Of a DNA stretch of 64,000 nt, positions 7,989 through 16,258 are shown piece after piece (the stretch's first letter is position 1; each line of letters starts with the position of its first letter). Made by a program: the position numbers and the translations under genes. The DNA is from CAYMYN01 sp964394665 (GTDB taxonomy: Bacteria > Planctomycetota > UBA1135 > GCA-002686595). A model generated the notes under the pieces. It saw only the letters and a program-made list of their open reading frames with translations. It had not been told where the DNA came from and searched no databases. The DNA is taken from contig CAYMYN010000014.1 in assembly GCA_964394665.1 (NCBI GenBank), positions 1-64,000 on the forward strand, in the 5' to 3' direction.

Positions 7989-9502
7989 GTGCCCGAGAGC
8001 TGGGCCTTCACGCGCCGATCCAGCCGTCGATAGGCCTTGAGGTACTCCTTCGCGGTCGCCTCCCACGAGAAGTCCTGGCGCATGCAGCGCGTCGCCAGCC
8101 GCTTCCAGCGCGCGGCCTCCTTCCAGACCGCGCGCACCTCGTCGAGCCCGTCGAGCAACCCGTCTCCGCTGTAGGTCTGGAACACGAAGCCGGTGCCCTT
8201 GGTCTTGTTCTTCGCGTAGTCGAAGACCGTGTCCTCGAGGCCGCTGTGCGCGTAGACGAGCGGGATCGCGCCGTAGCGCATGCCGATCGCGCACAACGCG
8301 TGGCTCGGGTGGTAGTGCGAGGGCAGGAGGAGCAGGTCGGCGCCGCCCAGGAGCGCGTGCGCCGAGGCCGTGTTGTAGCCCGCGATCAGGCGGCAGCGGC
8401 CGGTGAAGGTGGCCTGCACGGTCTTGATGCGCTCGAGGATCTCGGGCTGGCCCGAGCCCATCAGCACGAGCTCGAAATTGCGCTCGAGGATCTCGGTCAT
8501 GACCTCGGCCAGGAGGTCGAAGCCGCTGTCGGAGTCGAATCGTCCCAGCACCGCCGCCACGGGCGTGCGCGCGCCGGTGTCGAGGCCGAGCGCCTTCTGC
8601 AGGGATGCCTTGCACTTGCGCTTGCCGGCGAGCTCGGTGTCCTTGGCGTCGAACGTGGCCGGCAGGAGCTTGTCCGTGGTCGGGTCCCAGGTGCTGTAGT
8701 CGATCCCGCCGATGATGCCGACGAGGTCCTTGGTGCGACGCTTGAACGTGTCCTCCAGCCCGTAGCCGCGGTCGATCTGTTGCACGCGCGCCGCCATGGC
8801 GGGGGAGGAGGTGCCGATCAGGTGCGCGAATTCGACGCCCGCCTTCAGGTAGTTGACGCGGCCCTCGAGGGCCACGCCGCGCACGGCCTGGAAGACCTGG
8901 TGGGGCAGGCCGATCTTGGGCAGGATCTCGCGCTCGAAGCTGCCCTGCATCGCCAGGTTGTGGATGCCGAGGAACACGCCGGCGCGCGAGACCGGATGGT
9001 CGGGTTGACGTTCGACGTACTCGAGCTCGCGATAGAGCGGGATGAGCCCGCTGGTCCAGTCCATGCAGTGCAGGACGTCCGGCTCGAAGCCCAGGGCCTC
9101 GAGCGCGCGCAGCACCCCGCGGGCGAAGGCGGCGTAGCGGCGCCAGTTGTCCGGGTAGGGACCGTTCTCGTCCCCGTACGGATGGCGCGTGCCGAACAGC
9201 TTGTCGTGCTGCAGGAGCACGATCGGCAGATCGCCCAGGCGCGCCGTCGCGAGGCGCAGCACGAGCTTGCCGGGGGCGTCCACTCCGGGCGTCCGCGAGG
9301 CGGATTCGTCGGGCACGACGACCTCGCCCGCGGGCTGGAGGTCGCTCAACGCCTCGACGCGCACGTCCGCGGTGTGCGGCACGAACACGCGCACGTCGTG
9401 GTTCGCCGCCCGCAGGGTGCGCGGCAGGCATTCCGCGATCTCCGCAAGGTTCGTGCGGCGAACGAGGGACTGCAGCTCCGGGGTGACGAAGGCGATCTTC
9501 AC
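7985..9502 (-). CDS. GlgA-like GT5 glycosyltransferase with altered catalytic motifs
   Basis: The product has 505 residues and collinear similarity to bacterial glycogen synthase: MKIAFVTPE start, HCMDWTSGLIP, GIHNLAMQGSF, a GINGID-like GGIDYSTWDP, and the C-terminal GT fold. Key residues differ. The ADP-glucose motif K-x-G-G-L is RRTNL (15-19). The R-x6-G-region lysine (SRLTxQKG) is serine in GRFDSDSG (320-327). The catalytic glutamate of SRFEPCG is histidine in SHYHPSH (395-401). The RTGGL motif is AHSGL (418-422). It may use another donor or lack synthase activity. It is the first gene of an operon with the ROK kinase (four-base overlap) and the ABC pair. Confidence 0.8.
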   Translation of the reverse strand: MKIAFVTPELQSLVRRTNLAEIAECLPRTLRAANHDVRVFVPHTADVRVEALSDLQPAGEVVVPDESASRTPGVDAPGKLVLRLATARLGDLPIVLLQHDKLFGTRHPYGDENGPYPDNWRRYAAFARGVLRALEALGFEPDVLHCMDWTSGLIPLYRELEYVERQPDHPVSRAGVFLGIHNLAMQGSFEREILPKIGLPHQVFQAVRGVALEGRVNYLKAGVEFAHLIGTSSPAMAARVQQIDRGYGLEDTFKRRTKDLVGIIGGIDYSTWDPTTDKLLPATFDAKDTELAGKRKCKASLQKALGLDTGARTPVAAVLGRFDSDSGFDLLAEVMTEILERNFELVLMGSGQPEILERIKTVQATFTGRCRLIAGYNTASAHALLGGADLLLLPSHYHPSHALCAIGMRYGAIPLVYAHSGLEDTVFDYAKNKTKGTGFVFQTYSGDGLLDGLDEVRAVWKEAARWKRLATRCMRQDFSWEATAKEYLKAYRRLDRRVKAQLSGT

Positions 9503-9644
9503 GGCGGTCCCGGCGGCCTCCCTGGGTGCCGGGCGAGGGGCTCTCGAGCGGCCGGGCGGGCGGCGGACGGGCTCCGCTCCCGATCGGACGGGCCCAAGCT
9601 AGGGAAGGGCCCCGGGAGAGCCCAGGGAGGAAATCCACAAGAAG

Positions 9645-9675
9645 TCCCAAGTCCATGCTGAGCAAGGACTTGGGG
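9645..9675 (-). terminator. hairpin between the M48 protease gene and the glgA-like operon
   Basis: CCCAAGTCC (9646-9654) pairs with GGACTTGGG (9666-9674), extendable by a G-U pair, around an 11-base loop. On the minus strand it is followed by GACTTCTTGTGGATTTCC, T-rich for this genome. It lies about 90 bases after the M48 stop and 140 bases before the glgA-like start, so it fits a terminator for the protease gene. The rest of 9503-9765 shows nothing else. Confidence 0.5.
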
Positions 9676-9765
9676 ATTGGGGTTTCTCTTGCGCAGGCCC
9701 TCCAGGCGAACGGAGGGGGACCACGCCCCGGGTGTGGAGGGTCGCCGCGCGGGCGTCGGAGCGGT

Positions 9766-10635
9766 TCAGGGGCGCGGCAGGGACTTCGTGCCCGAGCGGC
9801 GCGAGTAGATCTCGAGCGCCTCGGGCATCAGGGACTCGAGCTGGCCGATGCGACGCTCGTCCGAGGGGTGGGTCGAGAGGAACTCGGGCGGCCCGCCCTG
9901 GGAGAGCTCCGACATCCGCGTCCAGAAGCCGACCGCCTCGCGCGGGTCGTAACCCGCCTGGGCCATGTACTTGAGGCCCACGCGGTCCGCCTCCAGCTCG
10001 TGGCTGCGCCCGAAGGGCAGGCCGATGCCGAGGTTGCCGATCACGCGCCCCAGCTCGAGCATCTGCGCGTCGGTCTTCGTCGTGGCGCCCAGGATCGCCA
10101 GGGCGGCCTCGATCCCCATGTTCTGCGAGACGCGCTGCGTGCCGTGCCGCAGGGTCGCATGGGCGATCTCGTGGCCCATCACCACCGCCAGGCCGGCCTC
10201 GCCGCCCGCCACCGGGAGGATGCCGGTGTAGACGGCCATCTTGCCGCCCGGCAGACAGAAGGCGTTGACCGTGTTCGGGTCGTCGATCAGGCGCACCTCC
10301 CAGGGGAAACGCGCCGAGAGGTCGTCGCGCGTCTCGGGAAGCGCGGGGTCGAGCTCCTGCGCGGCGGCCACGAGGCGCTCGGTCACGCGCTGCACCATGT
10401 CGTACTGCGGGCCGGAGGTGATCAGCCGCTCCCCCTCGAGGACGTGATCGTAGGCCTGCGTGCCCAGCCGGATGTCGTCGTCCACCGAGAACAGGTTCAG
10501 GCCCTGGCAAGCCGGGGTGAGCGTGAGGACGAGGCCCAGGCCGGCGGCGCGGAGCGCCCGGGTCCAGCCGTGCCCTGGCGTGCGGCGGCGTCGGGGTGCG
10601 ATCGACTGGATCGGGGCGGCGAAGCGAGCGTCCAT
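9766..10635 (-). CDS. M48 family metalloprotease, lipoprotein
   Basis: The product has 289 residues from the ATG at 10635, which has a GGAGGA Shine-Dalgarno sequence nine bases upstream. A hydrophobic segment ends in the lipobox LTPAC (cysteine 43), so the protein should be lipid-anchored. The zinc motif HEIAHA (155-160) and the downstream glutamate in SHELEADRVGLKYM are typical of M48/Loip-BepA type proteases. Such enzymes clean up misfolded envelope proteins. It lacks the TPR domain of BepA and matches the shorter LoiP/YcaL form. It is divergent from gpmI. Confidence 0.9.
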   Translation of the reverse strand: MDARFAAPIQSIAPRRRRTPGHGWTRALRAAGLGLVLTLTPACQGLNLFSVDDDIRLGTQAYDHVLEGERLITSGPQYDMVQRVTERLVAAAQELDPALPETRDDLSARFPWEVRLIDDPNTVNAFCLPGGKMAVYTGILPVAGGEAGLAVVMGHEIAHATLRHGTQRVSQNMGIEAALAILGATTKTDAQMLELGRVIGNLGIGLPFGRSHELEADRVGLKYMAQAGYDPREAVGFWTRMSELSQGGPPEFLSTHPSDERRIGQLESLMPEALEIYSRRSGTKSLPRP

Positions 10636-10787
10636 GTTTCGGGATCCTCCGGAGAAGCGGTCGGGTCGGGCGCGCGGGCGGGGCTGCGCGCCACGCACAG
10701 TATGGCAGGGGCGGCGACCGGACCGCGAGGAGGGACCCCACTGGGGGCTCGGGGTACGATCCGCGGCCCCCGAGCCCCCGGAGCCCC

Positions 10788-12332
10788 TTGAACCACAGAC
10801 CGATCCTCCTCGTCGTCCTCGACGGCTGGGGCGAGCGCGCCGCGACGGAGTGGAACGCCATCCGCGCGGACGCCCGCTTCTGGCACTCGCTCCTCGAGCG
10901 GTACCCGCACGGGCTGCTCTCGGCGTCCGGCCGCGAGGTCGGCCTCCCGCTGGGCCTGATGGGCAACAGCGAGGTGGGCCACACGAACCTCGGCGCGGGG
11001 CGCATCGTCTACCAGGAGATCACGCGCATCGACAAGTCGATCGAGGACGGCGACTTCTTCACCAACGGCGCGTTCACGCGGGCCCTCGATCGGGTGGTGA
11101 AGGAGGATCGCCGGCTCCACCTCCTGGGATTGGTGTCCGACGGCGGCGTGCACGCCAGCGACCGGCACCTGGCGCGCCTGCTCGAGCTCGCGCGCCGACG
11201 GGGCGCGCGCCCCGATCAGGTCGTCATCCACGCCATCACGGACGGGAGGGACACGCCGCCGCGCTCGGCGCTGCACTTCCTCGGAGTCCTGGAGCGCGAC
11301 ATCGCGGCGGAGGGCGTGGGGCGCATCGCCACGGTCTGCGGGCGCTACTACGCCATGGATCGCGACAAGCGCTGGGAGCGAACCGCTCTCGCCTACGAGC
11401 TCTACACGCGCGGCGCCGGGGAGCGCTTCGAGGCCGCCGCCGAGGCGGTGCGCGCCGCGTACGCCGCCGACACCGGCGACGAGTTCGTGCGGCCCTGCGT
11501 GATCGGCGAACCGCGCGAGGCCGCGCTGCGCGATGGGGACGCCCTCTTGTGTTTCAACTTCCGCGCCGACCGCATGCGTCAGCTCGTGGCCGCGCTCGGC
11601 CTGGAGGACTTCTCGGGCTTCGAACGCGCGCAGCGCCCGCGCCTCGAGGTCGTCACGATGACGCAGTACCAGAAGGACTTCCCCTTCGCGGCGGCCTATC
11701 CGCCGGGTGGGCTGCGCAACACGTTCCCCGAACTGCTCAGCAACCGCGGCCTGCGCCAACTGCGCGTGGCGGAGACCGAAAAGTATGCCCACGTGACGTA
11801 CTTCTTCAGCGGCGGCCGCGAGGAGCCGTTGCCGGGCGAGCGTCGCATCCTCGTGCCCAGTCCCAAGGTCGCGACCTACGACCTCGCGCCGGAGATGAGC
11901 GCCGAGAAGGTCACGGACGAAGTGCTCGCCGCCTTGGCCGAGGACCAGACCGACGTGTACGTGATCAACTTCGCCAACGCGGACATGGTCGGCCACACCG
12001 GCATCTGGGATGCGGTCGTGCGGGCGGTGGAGACGGTCGACCGCTGCCTCGCGCGCATCGTCCCCGTCGTCGTGGCCCGCGGCGGGCTGGTGGCGATCAC
12101 CGCCGACCACGGCAACGCGGAGCAGCTCTGGGACCCCGAGCACGACAGCCCGCACACGGCCCACACGACCAACCCCGTTCCGATCGTGCTGTGCGCGACG
12201 GACCTGATCGGGGCCCGCCTGCGCCCGATGGGCGTGCTGGCCGACGTCGCGCCGACCCTGCTCGAGGCGGCCGGCATCGAGCAGCCCGAGGAGATGGACG
12301 GGGTCTCGCTCCTGCACCAGCCGGCGGGCTGA
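10788..12332 (+). CDS. gpmI: 2,3-bisphosphoglycerate-independent phosphoglycerate mutase
   Basis: The product has 514 residues from a TTG at 10788 (LNHRPILLVVLDGWGER), the normal length for GpmI. The metal-site aspartate is in VVLDGWG, and the phosphorylated serine is in MGNSEVGHTN (serine 61). The C-terminal metal site carries NFANADMVGHTG and ADHGNAEQ. It interconverts 3- and 2-phosphoglycerate in the cytoplasm. No in-frame ATG lies near the expected N-terminus, so TTG is the most likely start. It ends at a strong hairpin shared with the convergent Fe-S carrier gene. Confidence 0.93.
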   Translation: MNHRPILLVVLDGWGERAATEWNAIRADARFWHSLLERYPHGLLSASGREVGLPLGLMGNSEVGHTNLGAGRIVYQEITRIDKSIEDGDFFTNGAFTRALDRVVKEDRRLHLLGLVSDGGVHASDRHLARLLELARRRGARPDQVVIHAITDGRDTPPRSALHFLGVLERDIAAEGVGRIATVCGRYYAMDRDKRWERTALAYELYTRGAGERFEAAAEAVRAAYAADTGDEFVRPCVIGEPREAALRDGDALLCFNFRADRMRQLVAALGLEDFSGFERAQRPRLEVVTMTQYQKDFPFAAAYPPGGLRNTFPELLSNRGLRQLRVAETEKYAHVTYFFSGGREEPLPGERRILVPSPKVATYDLAPEMSAEKVTDEVLAALAEDQTDVYVINFANADMVGHTGIWDAVVRAVETVDRCLARIVPVVVARGGLVAITADHGNAEQLWDPEHDSPHTAHTTNPVPIVLCATDLIGARLRPMGVLADVAPTLLEAAGIEQPEEMDGVSLLHQPAG

Positions 12333-12351
12333 TCCCGCCGGCGAGCGACAC

Positions 12352-12392
12352 GACGCGACGGATCCCAGGGCCGGCCGGGGATCCGTCGCGTC
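12352..12392. terminator. 15-bp perfect hairpin, bidirectional terminator
   Basis: GACGCGACGGATCCC (12352-12366) is perfectly complementary to 12378-12392, with an 11-base loop. It lies between the stops of the convergent gpmI and A-type Fe-S carrier genes. No T-run follows on either side, as for most terminators in this window. Confidence 0.7.
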
Positions 12393-12410
12393 GGGCGGAT
12401 GGGGAGCGGG

Positions 12411-12737
12411 TCAGACCGAGAAGGACTCGCCGCAGCCGCAGGTCTTGGCGGCGTTCGGGTTCCCGAACTTGAAGCCGCGCCCCATCAGGCTGTCCTCGAA
12501 GTCGATCGAGGTCCCCGAGAGGTAGAGGAAGCTCTTGGGGTCGCAGACGACCTTCACGCCCTCGACCTCGTGGATCTGGTCGTTCTCCCGGATCTTCTCG
12601 TCGAAGCCCAGGGTGTAGGAGAAACCCGAGCACCCGCCGCCCTTGACCCCCACGCGCAGGGCGGTGCCCTGGGGGAGGTTCTGGTCGGACAGGATGCGGT
12701 GGACTTCCTTGACGGCGCGTTCGGTGAGTTGGATCAC
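12411..12737 (-). CDS. A-type iron-sulfur cluster carrier (IscA/ErpA family)
   Basis: The product has 108 residues, starting MIQLTERAVKEVHRIL. The three conserved cysteines are present: GGGCSGFSY and the C-terminal TCGCGESF. Size and motif spacing match IscA/ErpA/SufA. Such proteins accept Fe-S clusters and hand them to apo-enzymes. The ATG at 12737 overlaps the stop of the cysteine desulfurase gene by four bases, so sulfur supply and cluster delivery are coupled. IscA cannot be separated from ErpA by sequence alone here. Confidence 0.93.
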   Translation of the reverse strand: MIQLTERAVKEVHRILSDQNLPQGTALRVGVKGGGCSGFSYTLGFDEKIRENDQIHEVEGVKVVCDPKSFLYLSGTSIDFEDSLMGRGFKFGNPNAAKTCGCGESFSV

Positions 12738-14017
12738 GGGCTGGACCTCGCGGACGAAGCGGATGGCTGGTTCTGGCGTGAAGAGTTGGAACCCTGCGCG
12801 GGCGACGCATCGAATCCCCGCGCGCGGGGCCCCGGTGCAGGGGTGGAGGAAGGCTGCGGTTCACCGTACTCGGCGCGCAGGCGGCGCACGGCGGCGATCA
12901 CCCGCTCCGCGGCCAGTTCGACGTGCTCCTTCTCGGTCGAGCGCCCCAGCCCCAGCCGCAGCGAGGAGCGCGCCAACTCGGCGCCGACGCCGCAGGCCAA
13001 GAGGACGTGGCTGGGCTCGTGGCGGGCCGAGGCGCAGGCGGCGCCGCTCGACACCGCGAGGCCTCCCAGGGATTGGATCAGGGCCTCGGCGTCGATGCCG
13101 CGGAAGGAGAGATTCGTGGCGTGCGGCAGGCGCGCGGCCCCGCGGGCGTGCACGACCACGCCCTCCAGGGCGTCCAGGACCCGCGCCTCGAAGCGGTCGC
13201 GCAGGGCGCCCAGGCGCCGCGCGTCGTCGAGCAGGCGTTCGCCCGCCAGGGCGCAGGCCTCGCCGAGGCCCACGGCGCCGGGGACGTTGGGCGTGCCGGG
13301 CCGCAGCCCGCGCTCCTGGCCTCCGCCGAGGCGCCGCGGGACGAGGCGCACGCGCGGGGCCCGGCTGCGCACGTACAGGGCGCCGATGCCCTTGGGGCCG
13401 TAGAGCTTGTGGCCCGACAGGCACAGCAGGTCGATTCCGTCGGCCTCGACGTCGACCGGCACCTTGCCCACCGCCTGGCTGGCGTCGCTGAAGAAGAGCG
13501 CGCCGCGATCGCGGCAGACGGCGGCGATCTCGCGCACCGGCGCGAGCGTGCCGAGCTCGTTGTTGGCCCAGATCACCGCCACCAGCAGGGTGTCGTCGCG
13601 CAGGGCGGAGCGCACGGCGCTCGGATCGATGCGCCCGGAGGGCTCGGGGTCGAGGTAGGTGACCTCGAAGCCCTCGGCTTCCAGCCCACGGAAGGTGGCG
13701 AGCACCGCTTCGTGCTCGACCTTCGTCGTCACCAGGTGCCGGCCCCGGTCGGCGTGCCCCAGGGCGGCGCCCCACAGGGCCAGGTCGATGGCCTCCGTGG
13801 CGCCGGACGTGAACACGATCTCCGCCGCGCGGGCTCCGATCAGGCCAGCGACCTGGCGCCGGGCCCCCTCGAGGGCCCGGTCGGCCTCCCAGCCATAGGG
13901 GTGGGTGCGGCTGGCCGGGTTCCCGAACCGCTCGCCGAAGTAGGGCAACATGGCCCCCAGCACCCGCGGGTCGACCGGGGTGGTGGCGAGGTGGTCCAGG
14001 TAGAGGGGTCGGTCCAC
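12734..14017 (-). CDS. cysteine desulfurase (IscS/NifS class V aminotransferase)
   Basis: The product has 427 residues from a GTG at 14017 (VDRPLYLDHLATTPVDPRV). It shows the PLP lysine motif SGHKLYGPKGIGALYV, the HE pair in TKVEHEAV and the active-site cysteine in SSGAACASARHEPSHVL. It removes sulfur from cysteine for Fe-S cluster assembly and forms an operon with the A-type carrier. The last 40 or so residues are a Pro/Ser-rich tail absent from most IscS proteins. The frame stays open upstream through a (GGGGCT)6 repeat that would encode Pro-Ala pairs; I place the start after it because family homology begins there. Confidence 0.9.
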   Translation of the reverse strand: MDRPLYLDHLATTPVDPRVLGAMLPYFGERFGNPASRTHPYGWEADRALEGARRQVAGLIGARAAEIVFTSGATEAIDLALWGAALGHADRGRHLVTTKVEHEAVLATFRGLEAEGFEVTYLDPEPSGRIDPSAVRSALRDDTLLVAVIWANNELGTLAPVREIAAVCRDRGALFFSDASQAVGKVPVDVEADGIDLLCLSGHKLYGPKGIGALYVRSRAPRVRLVPRRLGGGQERGLRPGTPNVPGAVGLGEACALAGERLLDDARRLGALRDRFEARVLDALEGVVVHARGAARLPHATNLSFRGIDAEALIQSLGGLAVSSGAACASARHEPSHVLLACGVGAELARSSLRLGLGRSTEKEHVELAAERVIAAVRRLRAEYGEPQPSSTPAPGPRARGFDASPAQGSNSSRQNQPSASSARSSP

Positions 14018-14027
14018 GGGGTGGGTA

Positions 14028-14063
14028 GGGGCTGGGGCTGGGGCTGGGGCTGGGGCTGGGGCT
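14028..14063 (+). repeat. six perfect copies of hexanucleotide GGGGCT
   Basis: Bases 14028-14063 are (GGGGCT)6, ending ten bases upstream of the cysteine desulfurase GTG on the opposite strand. The plus strand carries six runs of four G and could form G-quadruplexes; on the mRNA side it is C-rich. A change in copy number would alter the 5' untranslated spacing but not a reading frame. Confidence 0.95.
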
Positions 14064-14274
14064 CGGAGGGGCCGATCCCGGCCCCGGGCCCCCCTCGGGT
14101 GCGATTCTAGGCCCCTTCGGGGGTGCCGGGTAGCGCGCCGGGACACTTCCCTTCCGTGGACGTGAGGTTTTCGGCGGAGGGAACGGCCCGATCGGAGGCA
14201 TCCCAGGGTTCCGGTCCACACGGGGCCGCGGGGGAGCATCAAGCGAGGGCGGCGCGGGGGTCGATCCAGGCCCC

Positions 14275-14568
14275 ATGGACCCGAAGGAACCGACCTGCAT
14301 CACCTGCGGCCTCGCGACGGGGGAGGCCCCGCGGCTGAACCGGCTCGACAACGGGGCGGTCTGCCCCACGTGCAGGGATCGCCTGCTCGATCTCCTGCCC
14401 CCGCTCTTCCCGGGCGGCGAGCGCCTCGCGGCCGGCCCCGGGGCCGATGCTCCGGCGGAGGAGGAAGAGGGCGTCGAGGGCCGGGGCGCCGCCCAGGGGG
14501 CGGGCAAGCCCAAGCTCGTCCCGGTGCGCGGGCCGCGCTCGACGCGCTCGCGCTCGAAGCGCGGCTGA
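14275..14568 (+). CDS. small zinc-ribbon-like protein
   Basis: The product has 97 residues with two CxxC knuckles, CITC (about residue 8) and CPTC (about residue 32), followed by a Leu-rich stretch, an acidic patch (AEEEEGVEG) and a basic tail ending RSTRSRSKRG. The paired CxxC motifs in the first 35 residues suggest a zinc ribbon; no family is recognised. It converges on the thioesterase gene with eight bases between stops. Codon use fits real genes here, but the function is unknown. Confidence 0.65.
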   Translation: MDPKEPTCITCGLATGEAPRLNRLDNGAVCPTCRDRLLDLLPPLFPGGERLAAGPGADAPAEEEEGVEGRGAAQGAGKPKLVPVRGPRSTRSRSKRG

Positions 14569-14576
14569 GGCCCGGA

Positions 14577-15011
14577 TCAGCGCTCACCCGCGGGGGGAGC
14601 CGCTACGAGGCGTTCGCGGAGCTCGACCGGCAGGGGCCGGATCGGGCGCCCGGGGGCGCGGAGGTCCACGCAGGCGAGCTCGGTCGAGGCCGTTGCGAGC
14701 AACGCGCCGTCGGCGGGGCGCAGGATCTCGTAGTCGAAGGCCACCGAGGCCGGGCCCAGGCGCCCGAGGCGGGTGCGCACGCAGAGCTCCTCGTCGTAGC
14801 GGGCCGAGGCGCGGTAGCGCAGCTCGGCCCTGCGGACCGGCAGGCCCAGGCCCGCGCGCTCGAGCTCGGCGTAGGAGCAACCCCGCTCGGCCATCATGCG
14901 CGTGCGGGCCTCCTCGAGGTACACGAGGTAGGCGGCGTGGTGCGCGACCCCCATCTGGTCGGTCTCGGCGTAACGCACGCGCAGCCGGTGTTCGTGCGGG
15001 GGAAGGTCCAT
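14577..15011 (-). CDS. acyl-CoA thioesterase, 4HBT/YbgC family
   Basis: The product has 144 residues, starting MDLPPHEHRLRVRYAETDQM. The hot-dog-fold signature RYAETDQMGVAHHAAYLVYL carries the catalytic aspartate, and EEARTRMM follows. The size matches YbgC/4-hydroxybenzoyl-CoA thioesterase proteins, which hydrolyse acyl-CoA esters in the cytoplasm. YbgC is often linked to the Tol-Pal cluster, but no tol genes are here. The start ATG at 15011 is divergent from the membrane protein gene at 15168. Confidence 0.88.
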   Translation of the reverse strand: MDLPPHEHRLRVRYAETDQMGVAHHAAYLVYLEEARTRMMAERGCSYAELERAGLGLPVRRAELRYRASARYDEELCVRTRLGRLGPASVAFDYEILRPADGALLATASTELACVDLRAPGRPIRPLPVELRERLVAAPPAGER

Positions 15012-15167
15012 GGGGCCCGAATCTACCAGGTCCCCGCCCGCGACCCGGAGCGGCCGTTCCGCTACCTTGTTCCGCCCGGGGATCCGGCCGTTCGACGGCC
15101 CGCCTCCGACCCGGGGCACGAACCCCGCCGACCTCCCGTGAGCGATCCGAACCCCAGACGTGGCGTG

Positions 15168-16034
15168 ATGGCGAGCCTGCGCCAGGTCGGCCGGCAGCCG
15201 GCCGGCGACCCGAACGTCGCCACGTTCCTGACCTGGTTCCTGCCGGGTGCCGGACACGTCTATCTCGGACGCGCGGGCGCGGGGTTGATCGCCTTCGCCG
15301 TCGTGCAGGGCGTCTACTACCTGGGCCTGGTGCTCTCGGGCGGCATGGGCTTCGAGTACCTGCAGCCCGAGCTGCGCGGCGCCCTGGCGCCGGTCCTCGC
15401 GCCGGAGGCGGGCAACCTGGGCGCGCTCCTGTGGCAGATGAGCCAGTACGGCTACGGTCCGGACCACCCCCGCCCGTGGCCCGAGTGGATGGCCCTCGGC
15501 ACCACCCTGACCGCGATCTCGGGCGTGCTGAACGTCTTCCTGATGGTGCACGCGCACACCCTGGCGCGGTTGCCCAAGGGGGTCCCGCTCGGCCCGCGGC
15601 GCTCGCCAGCCTTCTACGTGGGCGCCACCTGGCTGCTGCCCGGCCTGGGCCACCTCCTCCAGGGGCGTCGCACGCGCGGCTTGCTCGTATTCGGCGCGCT
15701 CGTGGGCCTGTTCGTCGTCGGCACCCTCTTGGCCGAGGGCTCGAACCTCGCCCGCGAACGGCACTACTACTACTGGGGCGGCCAGATCCTCGTCGGCCTT
15801 CCCACCCTGATCGCCGAGGCGTTCGTCGGCCGGGCACCCATCCGCGGCGAGATCCCCTTCGCCGAGGCGGGGCTCGTGTTCGGATGCCTGGCCGGGCTGC
15901 TCAACGTGCTCGCGATGATCGACGTCTACGGCGCGGCCGAGCGCGAGGTGTTCGGCGTGCCCGAGCCGGACGAAGCATCCGCTGTCGGAGCGCCGGAGCA
16001 ACCCGCCGCCGCGGCGCGGGAGGGGAGCCTCTGA
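15168..16034 (+). CDS. polytopic membrane protein with two TM2-like repeats
   Basis: The product has 288 residues and about six hydrophobic segments. It contains an internal duplication: TWFLPGAGHVYLGRAGAGL near residue 22 and TWLLPGLGHLLQGRRTRGL near residue 150, each the W-x-L-P-G-x-G-H-x-x-x-G-R pattern of TM2-like segments. It resembles, from memory and without certainty, a planctomycete family called DUF6677. The ATG at 15168 is preferred; a GTG 30 bases upstream is in frame. The next gene starts on the last base of its stop (TGATG), so the two are coupled. Function unknown. Confidence 0.75.
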   Translation: MASLRQVGRQPAGDPNVATFLTWFLPGAGHVYLGRAGAGLIAFAVVQGVYYLGLVLSGGMGFEYLQPELRGALAPVLAPEAGNLGALLWQMSQYGYGPDHPRPWPEWMALGTTLTAISGVLNVFLMVHAHTLARLPKGVPLGPRRSPAFYVGATWLLPGLGHLLQGRRTRGLLVFGALVGLFVVGTLLAEGSNLARERHYYYWGGQILVGLPTLIAEAFVGRAPIRGEIPFAEAGLVFGCLAGLLNVLAMIDVYGAAEREVFGVPEPDEASAVGAPEQPAAAAREGSL

Positions 16035-16231
16035 TGCGGCTCCTCGTCCATCTCCTGCTGTTCCTGGTCGTGGTCCTCGCGATCTGCCTGCTCTCGGCGC
16101 TCTTCGCCGAGCCCGAGGACGGCCCCGCCCTGCGCGGCCTGCCGCGGCGCATCGGAGTCTTCGCGCTCGGCTGCGCGGTCCTGGCCGCCGTGCTGATCGC
16201 ACTCGAGCACACCTTCGCGTCGATCGACTGA
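16034..16231 (+). CDS. small two-helix membrane protein
   Basis: The product has 65 residues with two hydrophobic helices (LLVHLLLFLVVVLAICLLSA and VFALGCAVLAAVLIAL) joined by a short polar loop. It starts at ATG 16034, sharing one base with the upstream stop, so it is translationally coupled to the TM2-like protein. No family is recognised. It may be a partner subunit of its neighbour. Confidence 0.65.
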   Translation: MRLLVHLLLFLVVVLAICLLSALFAEPEDGPALRGLPRRIGVFALGCAVLAAVLIALEHTFASID

Positions 16232-16258
16232 CGGGCCGGGCGTCCCGCGCGGCGCGAC

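Noticed and set aside
12352..12392. Attachment site or integron site
   Set aside because: The perfect stem lies between convergent housekeeping genes, with no integrase or repeat partner; terminator is the simpler reading.
14028..14063. Coding Pro-Ala repeat in the cysteine desulfurase N-terminus
   Set aside because: The frame can read through, but IscS/NifS homology starts at the GTG at 14017, after the repeat.
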